A stretch of 32,983 nt of DNA from a virus. A program made the position numbers and the translations under genes. Numbering within the stretch: position 1 is the first letter of the stretch; each line of letters begins with the position of its first letter. A model generated the notes under the pieces. The model was not told where the DNA came from and did not search any database. It saw only the letters and a program-made list of their open reading frames with translations. Shown piece by piece: positions 26,638 to 32,983 of the stretch. The stretch lies in the IMG/VR virus record IMGVR_UViG_3300030333_001444, positions 787-33,769 of that record; one strand, written 5' to 3'.

Positions 26638-29526
26638 ATGGGAAATACATTAAAACTAAACCACCATGCTACTAGTGGAAAAACGCCTACTAATCTTGCG
26701 GCTGGCGAGGTTGCAATCAACAGCGCGAACAAAAAGATATGGGTAGGAACCAACGGTACTACTGCTGGTCAGGTACTTGTATTTGACCATTCTATTTACA
26801 GTACCGACCTAACAGATAACAACGATAACTATTATCTGACGGGAATCACTAAAAGCAGCAACACGCTGACGTTTGCTGTTTCAGGGACTTCTAATGTTCA
26901 GTACACGTTTGGATCAAACGCTTTTACGAGTACGTCGATTCCTACGAACACCAACCAGCTTACTAACGGGGCTGGTTTTGTCACTAACAGCGGTGTAACC
27001 GGAATCAGCACAAGCGCAGGGTTAGACGGTTCAGGTACGTCAGGGACGGTGAACGTCAGCCTTGATCTGTCTGAATTAACTGACATGACGGCAGACGTAG
27101 TCGGGGCTAACGATGAGTTAATTCTATTAGATTCAGGTGCTGAACGCAGGAAAGCTATTAACGAAATAAAGTTAAGTCAGTTTAATAATGATGCTGGATT
27201 CATAACTGATGGTAACACCGGATGGAACAACTCATACGGGTTCGTTACTTCCAGCGGTGTAACGCAAATTAACACAGGGGCTGGATTAGACGGTGGTAGT
27301 TCCAGCAGTACAGTTTCTCTTAGTCTTGATCTGTCTGAACTAACTGACATGACTGACAGTTGGTCTAACAGTACTGATGAATTCATCGTCCTAGACAACG
27401 GAACACAAAAGAGAAAGCTGTCTTCAGAGATATTCGGTTCTAATGCTTTTAACAGTACTACGATCCCAACAAACACGAATCAACTGACAAATGGCGCTGG
27501 CTTTACTACAGCAGGAGGCCATAACCATGACAGCCGCTATTATACTGAAAGCGAAGTAGACACATTGCTTGCAGGTAAGTCATCTACTAGTCACAACCAC
27601 AACTCCACATACCTTTCACTTACTGGAGGTACTCTAAACTCTGGAGGCAACGATACTACATTAGCAATTCAATGTAAGGACGCAGGTCGCGCTATGCTTC
27701 AAATTGGAGATAGCACAGATGGAACCCAAGGGACGGGCGCACTTGAGTTGACTCAAGATGGAAGCTACGGAGGAGGAATGTCGTACAACGGTGACAACAA
27801 TCCTACGTTTGCAAGTGGCGAGACTTCGGATAACATAACCTTTTATAGGTTAAATAATGGTACAAGAACTGAAGTATTTCATTATCCTTACAATAGCAAC
27901 ACAGTAGGCTTTAATGGTGCGCTTACTTGGTCAGGCGGTGGTTCAGCAAATGCAAACACAGCTTATGGTTGGGGAAATCACGCAAGCGCAGGATATTCAA
28001 CCGCAAGTAATTCACAGACCTTTACGAATAAAGGAGGTAATATATCCCAATGGACTAATGACTCTGGTTATACCACCAATGTCGGTGACATCACAAACGT
28101 AAGTGTTGGAACTGGTTTAGACGGAGGAGGATCAAGCGGCGACGTTACTATAAGTCTTGATCTGTCAGAATTACCTGACATGACGCAGTCTTGGGCTAAC
28201 GGTTCAGACGAGTTTATTGTCTTAGATGGAGGCACTCAGAAGCGGAAGCTATCTTCAGAAATCTTCGGTTCTAACGCTTTTAACAGCACTACTATTCCGA
28301 CAAACACGAACCAACTAACAAACGGTGCTGGGTTCATTACAGACGGTAACACAGGGTGGAACAATACGTATGGATTTGTTACCTCAAGCGGAGTCACTTC
28401 AGTTGCTTCTGGTACGGGAATAACCGGAGGAACAATCACAGGAACAGGAACCCTTTCGTTAGCGTTAGGAGAGTTAACTGACATGACTTCATCATGGGAC
28501 AACTCTGTTGATGAGTTCATTGTTCTTGATAACGGGAGCCAAGCCAGAAAGCGTTCTGCTGAAATCTTCGGGTCTAATGCGTTCAATAGTACTACGATTC
28601 CGACTAACAACAATCAGCTTACCAATGGGGCTGGGTACACTACTAATGTTGGTGACATTACAAACGTAAGTGTCGGGACAGGCTTAGATGGAGGAGGTTC
28701 AAGTGGCGACGTTACCATAAATCTTGATTTGTCGGAACTGCCTGACATGACTCAGAGTTGGGCGAATGGCTCAGACGAATTCATTGTGCTAGATAGCGGT
28801 ACTCAGAAGAGAAAGTTATCTTCGGAAATCTTTGGTTCTAATGCTTTCAACAGTACTACGATCCCTACAAATACTAATCAGCTTACCAACGGGGCTGGTT
28901 TTACTACAGCAGGAGGTCACAATCACGACAGTCGTTATTATACTGAAGGCGAAGTAGACACCCTGATTAGTGGGTTTGTGTCTAGCAGCGGCGTAACGAG
29001 TGTTTCAGTAGGAACAGGTTTAGATGGGGGCGGTTCTAGCAGTTCAGTTACCGTAAGTCTTGATCTGTCAGAACTGGCAGACATGACTCAGAGTTGGACA
29101 AGTTCTGATGAATTCATTGTACTAGATGGAGGCGTTCAGAAAAGGAAACAGTCCTCAGAAATCTTCGGTTCCAATGCTTTTAATAGCACAACAATCCCCA
29201 CAAATAATAACCAGTTAACCAACGGCGCAGGCTACAGGACATCTGCACAAGTAGACACCGCAATTGGTGACTACGCAGGGACTATAGCTGCCACAGGTGC
29301 TTCGGCTTTATTTGGAGGAGGCTCAAGTGGCGTGACTAACCAAGGGTTAAGCAGGGACGTCGCTTACAAAATCATGACCAACACCAACTCCTCAGTAGCT
29401 TGTGTGACAACAACAGGCGGGAGTTCAGAGTATTACCTTCGCTATAAAAATGGAGGTAACTTTTCTTGGGAACGCATTGCGTGGAACCACATTGAAGGAA
29501 TGAGTACATTAGACCCTTTACCGTAA
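26638..29526 (+). CDS. Tail fibre protein 2, long repeat-containing fibre
   Basis: 962 aa. The head domain (MGNTLKLNHHATSG, AAGEVAINSANKKIWVG) matches that of the previous fibre. Six copies of a larger unit follow, each with an SLDLSELxDMT block, a DEFIVLDxGxQKRKxSSEI block and a 23-residue block starting GSNAF and containing NQLTNGAG. Between copies 2 and 3 lies a unique stretch of about 170 residues (GGHNHDSRYY, LSLTGGTLNSGG, GWGNHASAGYSTASNSQ). The C-terminal about 80 residues (VAYKIMTNTNSSVACVTT, YLRYKNGGNFSWERIAW) are unique and probably the receptor-facing tip. The protein should form a trimeric beta-rich shaft. The next gene starts 1 nt before this one ends. Confidence 0.88.
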   Translation: MGNTLKLNHHATSGKTPTNLAAGEVAINSANKKIWVGTNGTTAGQVLVFDHSIYSTDLTDNNDNYYLTGITKSSNTLTFAVSGTSNVQYTFGSNAFTSTSIPTNTNQLTNGAGFVTNSGVTGISTSAGLDGSGTSGTVNVSLDLSELTDMTADVVGANDELILLDSGAERRKAINEIKLSQFNNDAGFITDGNTGWNNSYGFVTSSGVTQINTGAGLDGGSSSSTVSLSLDLSELTDMTDSWSNSTDEFIVLDNGTQKRKLSSEIFGSNAFNSTTIPTNTNQLTNGAGFTTAGGHNHDSRYYTESEVDTLLAGKSSTSHNHNSTYLSLTGGTLNSGGNDTTLAIQCKDAGRAMLQIGDSTDGTQGTGALELTQDGSYGGGMSYNGDNNPTFASGETSDNITFYRLNNGTRTEVFHYPYNSNTVGFNGALTWSGGGSANANTAYGWGNHASAGYSTASNSQTFTNKGGNISQWTNDSGYTTNVGDITNVSVGTGLDGGGSSGDVTISLDLSELPDMTQSWANGSDEFIVLDGGTQKRKLSSEIFGSNAFNSTTIPTNTNQLTNGAGFITDGNTGWNNTYGFVTSSGVTSVASGTGITGGTITGTGTLSLALGELTDMTSSWDNSVDEFIVLDNGSQARKRSAEIFGSNAFNSTTIPTNNNQLTNGAGYTTNVGDITNVSVGTGLDGGGSSGDVTINLDLSELPDMTQSWANGSDEFIVLDSGTQKRKLSSEIFGSNAFNSTTIPTNTNQLTNGAGFTTAGGHNHDSRYYTEGEVDTLISGFVSSSGVTSVSVGTGLDGGGSSSSVTVSLDLSELADMTQSWTSSDEFIVLDGGVQKRKQSSEIFGSNAFNSTTIPTNNNQLTNGAGYRTSAQVDTAIGDYAGTIAATGASALFGGGSSGVTNQGLSRDVAYKIMTNTNSSVACVTTTGGSSEYYLRYKNGGNFSWERIAWNHIEGMSTLDPLP
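26911..29235 (+). repeat. Six-copy coding repeat in fibre protein 2
   Basis: A 69-nt (23-codon) block beginning GSNAF and ending NGAG(F/Y) occurs at 26911-26979, 27436-27504, 28267-28335, 28570-28638, 28834-28902 and 29167-29235. It is the most conserved part of a longer repeat unit of roughly 90-110 residues. Copies 2, 3 and 5 encode the same 23 residues. Copies 2 and 3 nevertheless differ at 11 of the 23 codons, all synonymous. Confidence 0.93.
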
Positions 29527-30491
29527 TGGGATTAGTAAGTTCAGACATACTTTTAATTGAAAGAGGCGGCACGGTTTACAGAGAAACTTTTGGCAACCGC
29601 GCTAACATAGAAGACAGCGATATACTGTTGGTTGAAGCGGCGTCTACTGACAATAGTAGAACAAACGGTAAAGTGTACAGATGCACCTATGGCGATTGGA
29701 AACAGGATATTTCTGGAGGAGGTGGAGGAGGAGGTGGCGGTGGCGCTACGCACGGCTGGGGATCGTCTAACACATCAATTAGCGGAGCGATTGATAATCT
29801 GACCTCCCAGTACAATCAGGCAGATTCAACACTCCCCTATAAAATCTTTTCACAATCCATGTCGGTTACAGGGGGAACTTCTGTTACTGGCAGGCTGTAC
29901 ATAGGAATGAGGATGCGAGGAACTACCACGTATTACCATGATTGGTCTCTAGCTATTGTTCAGATACTTCAAAGCAACGGTACATCCTTCAGGACTGACA
30001 GTACTTACTCAAATGGATATGATTGGAATGCTAGGGACTCATTAACTTCTCAATACGCAACAAGCGGCTTTTACAACTGGAGTACTAGCACAGGTTTCAC
30101 ACATTCTTATTCTGTAGACCCTAGTACTCATAGTTATGTGAGTATAGGTTCAGCTACTAACGCTAGATGGTCAAGAGGCTTGAGTACAGGCTCTACGTAC
30201 ACAGGGGCAGCAGACGGGATTTATTCTCCTTCAGGTTATTCAGGAGGAGGGGGATCAATTCTCCCTGCTTCTGGAACTGTTTCCCAAACTTCAAGCACTC
30301 CTTTCCTTTTTACAGAAACGTCAGGAAGCGGATATTTAATAGACGTCACTACGATATGGCTTAGGTCTCCTGAAATAACCGTTTATAATGGCGATATTTT
30401 GAGGATGGCATACCTTGGCGTCGGGGGAAGTAGCTCAACAAATGGAGTAGGACGCTACGATAATGACACTATTTACTTTAGATTTAAATGA
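29526..30491 (+). CDS. Fibre-associated protein with 10-Gly tract
   Basis: 321 aa. Residues 5-20 (SSDILLIERGGTVYRE) and about 31-59 (DSDILLVEAASTDNSR, then GKVYRCTYGDW) are two copies of a short beta motif. An uninterrupted run of ten glycines follows (29715-29744). After it comes a Ser/Thr/Tyr/Gly-rich region, probably the beta-structured binding part. The neighbouring gene carries the same motif and a Gly tract, so they are paralogues. I do not recognise the C-terminal domain. Position at the end of the fibre module suggests a short spike or fibre tip. The start overlaps the fibre-2 stop (TAATG) with no clear Shine-Dalgarno site. Confidence 0.82.
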   Translation: MGLVSSDILLIERGGTVYRETFGNRANIEDSDILLVEAASTDNSRTNGKVYRCTYGDWKQDISGGGGGGGGGGATHGWGSSNTSISGAIDNLTSQYNQADSTLPYKIFSQSMSVTGGTSVTGRLYIGMRMRGTTTYYHDWSLAIVQILQSNGTSFRTDSTYSNGYDWNARDSLTSQYATSGFYNWSTSTGFTHSYSVDPSTHSYVSIGSATNARWSRGLSTGSTYTGAADGIYSPSGYSGGGGSILPASGTVSQTSSTPFLFTETSGSGYLIDVTTIWLRSPEITVYNGDILRMAYLGVGGSSSTNGVGRYDNDTIYFRFK

Positions 30492-31204
30492 GTACACCTG
30501 TAGGAACAGATAGAATTTTAGTTGAAGCGAATTCAACCACAGGAGGCCGTACATCAGGTCAAATTTACAGGGAAACCAAAGCCAACTGGGATACAGCCAC
30601 CGGAACCGGAGGTGGCGGCGGGGGAGGCGGTGGTGGTGGCACTGCTACTAACAATCTCGCCATTCAGTTTGCTCACTCCTCTATGGGTGGCTATTCTAAC
30701 GCTGGTTCTCATTTCTATGCGTCAACAGGCAAACTGTATTATCATCGGCTTGATTCTAGTGGCGCGTATACTTTGTCATCCACGACCACAAACAGCAGTT
30801 CAACAAGGCCAAATACAAAATTAAAAATAGATAACACGTGGTATGAAATTGCCGCAGGCACAGCGTATACTCAAACTACGGGTGCTGGCCCTTTTAACGT
30901 CTACTATTACAGAAGTATGACCAGTTGGACTCTTACTGCCTCTGAGATTCAAACTGCATGTGGGGCGAGTTCAGGAACCATAAGCGGGATTGCTGTTAAA
31001 ATGGATGACGCACCTTCGAGGACTATGCCTAACCATTACATTGGTGTGAAGTTAGTCAGTTCAGGAAATGCAGACACAAACAACTCAGGAACCAACAACG
31101 GCAGTTACACTCAAGTATCTTTTGCAAACCCAAGAAATTGGGTTGGGGCGACTGAAGAGTCGTATGTAGAGATAACATTTTCAACTAACATTTCATGGAG
31201 TTAA
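30488..31204 (+). CDS. Fibre-associated protein with 11-Gly tract
   Basis: 238 aa. It starts with one copy of the short motif (DRILVEANSTTGGRTSGQIY, then RETKANW) that occurs twice in the previous gene, then an 11-glycine run (30608-30640). A Ser/Thr/Tyr-rich part of about 185 residues follows and ends EITFSTNISWS. The distal part shows no obvious identity to the previous protein's, so they share the anchor and hinge but differ in the presumed binding part. It overlaps the previous gene by 4 nt (ATGA). Confidence 0.82.
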   Translation: MSTPVGTDRILVEANSTTGGRTSGQIYRETKANWDTATGTGGGGGGGGGGGTATNNLAIQFAHSSMGGYSNAGSHFYASTGKLYYHRLDSSGAYTLSSTTTNSSSTRPNTKLKIDNTWYEIAAGTAYTQTTGAGPFNVYYYRSMTSWTLTASEIQTACGASSGTISGIAVKMDDAPSRTMPNHYIGVKLVSSGNADTNNSGTNNGSYTQVSFANPRNWVGATEESYVEITFSTNISWS

Positions 31205-31205
31205 C

Positions 31206-31529
31206 ATGGCATTAAAAGCAAAATACAAGAAACCCCTGCCTGAAGCACCTGACGGTAAGATAGACGCTTACTACAGAGTGTGTGATATACGTTGGAATTA
31301 CGATAAACCATTAGGCACATTCGCAGTTAAAAGCGTCACCTTTAGCGTTGAAGCCTTTACATGGGACGATCCAAGGGAATTACTCACAGATGATTGGCGA
31401 TACGATGAAGCTGTAGGTTCTTACTCTATTCCAGCGCCTGAAAACGGTACAAATGTGGACACTATTGTTGATTTAGCGTATGCACATTTGAAAACTCTTG
31501 ACCATTTTGCTGATGCAGAGGATTGTTGA
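31206..31529 (+). CDS. Small protein of unknown function after the fibre module
   Basis: 107 aa, not recognised. It is soluble-looking, with aromatic and acidic residues (YYRVCDIRWNYDKPLG; FTWDDPRELLTDDWRYDEA) and a helical end (VDLAYAHLKTLDHFADAEDC). It has two cysteines and no signal peptide or membrane segment. Located right after the fibre genes, it could be a fibre assembly helper or a small virion protein; this rests on position alone. GGAG stands before the ATG. Its stop overlaps the spanin start (TGATG). Confidence 0.7.
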   Translation: MALKAKYKKPLPEAPDGKIDAYYRVCDIRWNYDKPLGTFAVKSVTFSVEAFTWDDPRELLTDDWRYDEAVGSYSIPAPENGTNVDTIVDLAYAHLKTLDHFADAEDC

Positions 31530-31828
31530 TGGAGGGATTAGTGGAGGACAAGCTGCTAGAACAGGGGATAGCAGTAGTGGCTTTATTTGGAGTCAGCTAC
31601 TATGTCATTCGTTTGACTAATTTCCTATTCCGCACGCTTGCAGGAGGCCTTGATGAACACAAAGAGATTACTATAAAACAGATAGACGCCTTGAATCAAA
31701 TCAGGTCTACTCTGTGTGATCTCAAACAGGAAATGGTTAAATTACATGAACAAAATCGCATTTATCGGGATATTGACAATACTGTCTCTCAACGCTTGCA
31801 GAACACCGAGCGGCATAAAAGAAGTTGA
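31529..31828 (+). CDS. Inner-membrane spanin (Rz-like)
   Basis: 99 aa from ATG 31529; two upstream in-frame TTG codons (31523 and 31526) are less likely. One N-terminal membrane helix at about 13-34 (GIAVVALFGVSYYVIRLTNF) is followed by a charged, helical region (DEHKEITIKQIDALNQIRST; LKQEMVKLHEQNRIYRDIDN) likely to be a coiled coil in the periplasm. A second gene nested in another frame encodes a lipoprotein. Such an arrangement is typical of Rz/Rz1 spanins, which join inner and outer membranes and break the outer membrane in the last step of lysis. T7 has the same pair (18.5/18.7), placed between the two terminase genes. Confidence 0.82.
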   Translation: MEGLVEDKLLEQGIAVVALFGVSYYVIRLTNFLFRTLAGGLDEHKEITIKQIDALNQIRSTLCDLKQEMVKLHEQNRIYRDIDNTVSQRLQNTERHKRS

Positions 31829-31976
31829 TTTGTCCTTGACAGGACTAGAGATGGAGTTTTATGAACCTCCCGCGCCTGTAGTGGTTGTTACCAACAGCCC
31901 TATCCAACGTACAACTTGGGAATACATTCCAAATCAATTCCCGAAGTTGATGGACATGCGGCCAAAAAAACAATAA
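31746..31976 (+). CDS. Outer-membrane spanin lipoprotein (Rz1-like), overlaps Rz-like gene
   Basis: The frame is open from a GTG at 31716, but the ATG at 31746 gives a canonical lipoprotein signal: MNKIAFIGILTILSLNAC, with lipobox LNAC and lipidation at C18. The 76-aa product has a short proline/valine patch (EPPAPVVVV) and a C-terminus WEYIPNQFPKLMDMRP. The first 83 nt lie inside the Rz-like gene in another frame and the rest extends beyond it. This overlap plus the lipobox is the reason for the o-spanin call. AGGAAA stands about 12 nt before the start. Confidence 0.8.
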   Translation: MNKIAFIGILTILSLNACRTPSGIKEVDLSLTGLEMEFYEPPAPVVVVTNSPIQRTTWEYIPNQFPKLMDMRPKKQ

Positions 31977-31977
31977 C

Positions 31978-32223
31978 ATGTCAGAACATACTGTAAATAT
32001 GGAAGAGAAACGAGTCGTAGAAGCACTGAACAACGTAAACATGTTGTTTCAGGCATCAATAGCAAACAGCCCTGTAGGATTAGTCCCAGAGGCTGCAGAG
32101 GCACAACGAGCGGGTTTAAACAAAGCAGGTCAGCAGGTTGTTGACACATTGCAAAGTTTCCTACCACAAAAGGAAGACAGTGCAGTGCAGCTTGAACTAC
32201 CCCTTGACGATAAAAAGGGTTAG
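31978..32223 (+). CDS. Small protein of unknown function in the lysis/packaging block
   Basis: 81 aa, not recognised. It is helical and Ala/Gln/Glu-rich (KRVVEALNNVNMLFQ; AAEAQRAGLNKAGQQVVDTL) with an acidic end (LELPLDDKKG). It has no signal, membrane segment or cysteine. It follows the Rz1-like gene after one base and ends at the start of the membrane peptide. Function is open. Confidence 0.65.
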   Translation: MSEHTVNMEEKRVVEALNNVNMLFQASIANSPVGLVPEAAEAQRAGLNKAGQQVVDTLQSFLPQKEDSAVQLELPLDDKKG

Positions 32224-32390
32224 TGTTGGAAGAATACTTTAAAATCTTTGGCATCAATGGCACAGTGCTGGGTGTAGTGACCCTCACTGATGTTGAAGTA
32301 ATTTTAAAGATTGTTCTGCTGGTTGTCACAATTATGTGGACAGGAGGAAAGGCGGTAAACGAATGGCAAAAACTAAGGAAGAAAAACTAA
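32223..32390 (+). CDS. Small one-helix membrane peptide, holin candidate (gp17.5 position)
   Basis: An open frame of 55 codons running from GTG 32223 (overlapping the previous stop as TAGTG) or TTG 32226 to TAA 32388-32390. AAAAAGGG (32212-32219) precedes it; spacing favours TTG 32226. The peptide has a polar start (EEYFKIFG), a long hydrophobic stretch including VEVILKIVLLVVTIMWTG, and a basic end (EWQKLRKKN). One helix with a basic tail fits small class II/III-type holins or other phage membrane peptides. T7 has its holin (17.5) just before the small terminase, as here. It overlaps the small terminase start by 28 nt. The earlier two-helix protein is a rival holin candidate. Confidence 0.7.
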   Translation: MLEEYFKIFGINGTVLGVVTLTDVEVILKIVLLVVTIMWTGGKAVNEWQKLRKKN

Positions 32391-32599
32391 GTTCTTTGTT
32401 TGATTTAGTCTGTGACGACTTAACAAGCAGGATTGTCAGCGGAGAAGCCACGTCCTCCGATTTAAATGTATCTCGCCAGTTTCTGAAGGATAATGGGGTC
32501 ACTGCAACGCCTGCCGAGGACTCGCCCCTCAATGGCCTTGTGAATGCACTCCCATTTCCTTCGGCTGGCGAGGTTTCTCAAGCTGCCGAGGGTAACTAG
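32363..32599 (+). CDS. Terminase small subunit (T7 gp18-like position)
   Basis: 78 aa from ATG 32363; the frame also opens at GTG 32336, but AGGAGGAAAGGCGG (32342-32355) supports the ATG. The sequence AKTKEEKLSSLFDLVCDDL, then SGEATSSDLNVSRQFLKDNG, is like the small terminase subunits commonly seen in environmental T7-like phages. This subunit recognises phage DNA and regulates cutting by the large subunit. The identity to T7 gp18 itself is low; the assignment uses the adjacent large terminase and the characteristic SGEATxxDLxVxRQFLKDNG segment. Confidence 0.8.
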   Translation: MAKTKEEKLSSLFDLVCDDLTSRIVSGEATSSDLNVSRQFLKDNGVTATPAEDSPLNGLVNALPFPSAGEVSQAAEGN

Positions 32600-32617
32600 A
32601 CCCCAAAGCACTGAAAA

Positions 32618-32641
32618 GGCCTTAGAGAGGCATTCTCGGCC
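32618..32641 (+). promoter_or_regulatory. Stem-loop before the large terminase start
   Basis: GGCC (32618-32621) pairs with GGCC (32638-32641) and GAGA (32625-32628) with TCTC (32634-32637), with a TTA bulge and GGCAT loop: 8 bp in all. It ends 5 nt before ATG 32647 and contains the only purine-rich stretch (GAGAGG) that could act as ribosome site. No T-run follows, so it is not a terminator. Role in translation control is inference. Confidence 0.4.
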
Positions 32642-32646
32642 CCGCA

Positions 32647-32983
32647 ATGGCTTACACAGTACCGGAGGAACTCCAAGACTTTAGGAACTTCCTGTACCTC
32701 ACGTGGAAGCATCTAGGCCTCCCTGATCCTACAGCAACCCAATACGACATTGCAGAGTACGTGGATAAGGGGCCACGGCGGTGCTGCATACAGGCTTTCC
32801 GTGGTGTAGGCAAAAGCTGGATTACGTCAGCGTACGTATGTCACCAGCTACTTCTGAATCCCTCCCTGAACATACTGGTGGTGAGTGCCAGTAAGACCCG
32901 CAGTGATGACTTTTCTACTTTTACATTAAGATTAATCAGCGAGATGCCACTGCTGAAGCATCTGATTCCTAGAGAAGAACAGC
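32647..32983 (+). CDS. Terminase large subunit, N-terminal part (T7 gp19-like)
   Basis: The gene runs off the right edge; 112 codons are visible. The ATPase Walker A-like loop FRGVGKSW (51-58) is like T7 gp19 FRGIGKSF. LYLTWKHLGLPDPTATQYD (17-35) and LNILVVSASKTRSDDFS (74-90) also align with gp19. The protein is the packaging motor ATPase plus nuclease; the nuclease domain is outside the window. The 47 bp before it hold a hairpin and no good Shine-Dalgarno site. In-frame stop at 32623-32625 rules out a much longer start. Confidence 0.95.
   Translation, partial: MAYTVPEELQDFRNFLYLTWKHLGLPDPTATQYDIAEYVDKGPRRCCIQAFRGVGKSWITSAYVCHQLLLNPSLNILVVSASKTRSDDFSTFTLRLISEMPLLKHLIPREEQ

Noticed and set aside
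29715-30640. Glycine runs as DNA microsatellites
   Set aside because: The runs use mixed GGA, GGT, GGC and GGG codons, so they are not simple DNA repeats; kept as protein features instead.

Overview
The window is a contiguous piece of a lytic, T7-like podovirus genome. Every gene I can support is on the + strand, coding is almost gap-free, and the gene order follows T7: helicase, DNA polymerase, exonuclease, portal, scaffold, capsid, terminator, tail tube A and B, four internal virion proteins, tail fibres, lysis genes, terminases. There is no integrase, tRNA, insertion sequence, CRISPR array or cellular gene. No phage RNA polymerase or endolysin is visible; in T7 both lie upstream of the helicase, so they may be outside this window. 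The host cannot be read from the sequence. The divergent fibres and the enlarged tail and ejection proteins suggest an environmental (perhaps aquatic) bacterium rather than an enteric one, but that is inference.

Region by region. 1-3880 holds replication and nucleotide metabolism: the C-terminus of a gp4-type helicase, a family A DNA polymerase, a PD-(D/E)XK-like nuclease, a gp6-type 5'-3' exonuclease and a dNMP kinase. 3870-8123 is head assembly: a small unknown protein, a gp7.3-like basic protein, the portal, an unlisted 41-aa cysteine-rich peptide, two very basic proteins (one histone H1-like), the scaffold, a two-helix membrane protein and a lipoprotein. 8124-8239 is the longest non-coding stretch (116 bp), directly before the major capsid gene. 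A strong intrinsic terminator follows the capsid gene, at the same place as T7 T-phi. 9513-24392 encodes tail tubular A, a double-size tail tubular B, and gp13-, gp14-, gp15- and gp16-like ejection proteins. 24394-31204 is the fibre module: a free-standing gp17-type adaptor, two long fibres with related N-termini, and two smaller proteins with 10- and 11-glycine tracts. 31206-32983 holds an unknown protein, a nested Rz/Rz1-type spanin pair, an unknown protein, a one-helix membrane peptide, the small terminase and the start of the large terminase.

The genes form the usual T7 programme: replicate and recombine DNA, build a procapsid on the scaffold and portal, package with the terminase, attach a short tail with fibres, and lyse. 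The main departures from T7 are the PD-(D/E)XK-like nuclease, the unusual small genes around portal and scaffold, the doubled tail tubular B, the loss of a recognisable transglycosylase from the gp16-like protein, the split and duplicated fibre system with synonymously scrambled internal repeats, and a rearranged lysis/packaging block. I see no wholly new multi-gene system; the fibre module and the membrane/lipoprotein pair between scaffold and capsid are the best candidates for undescribed biology.
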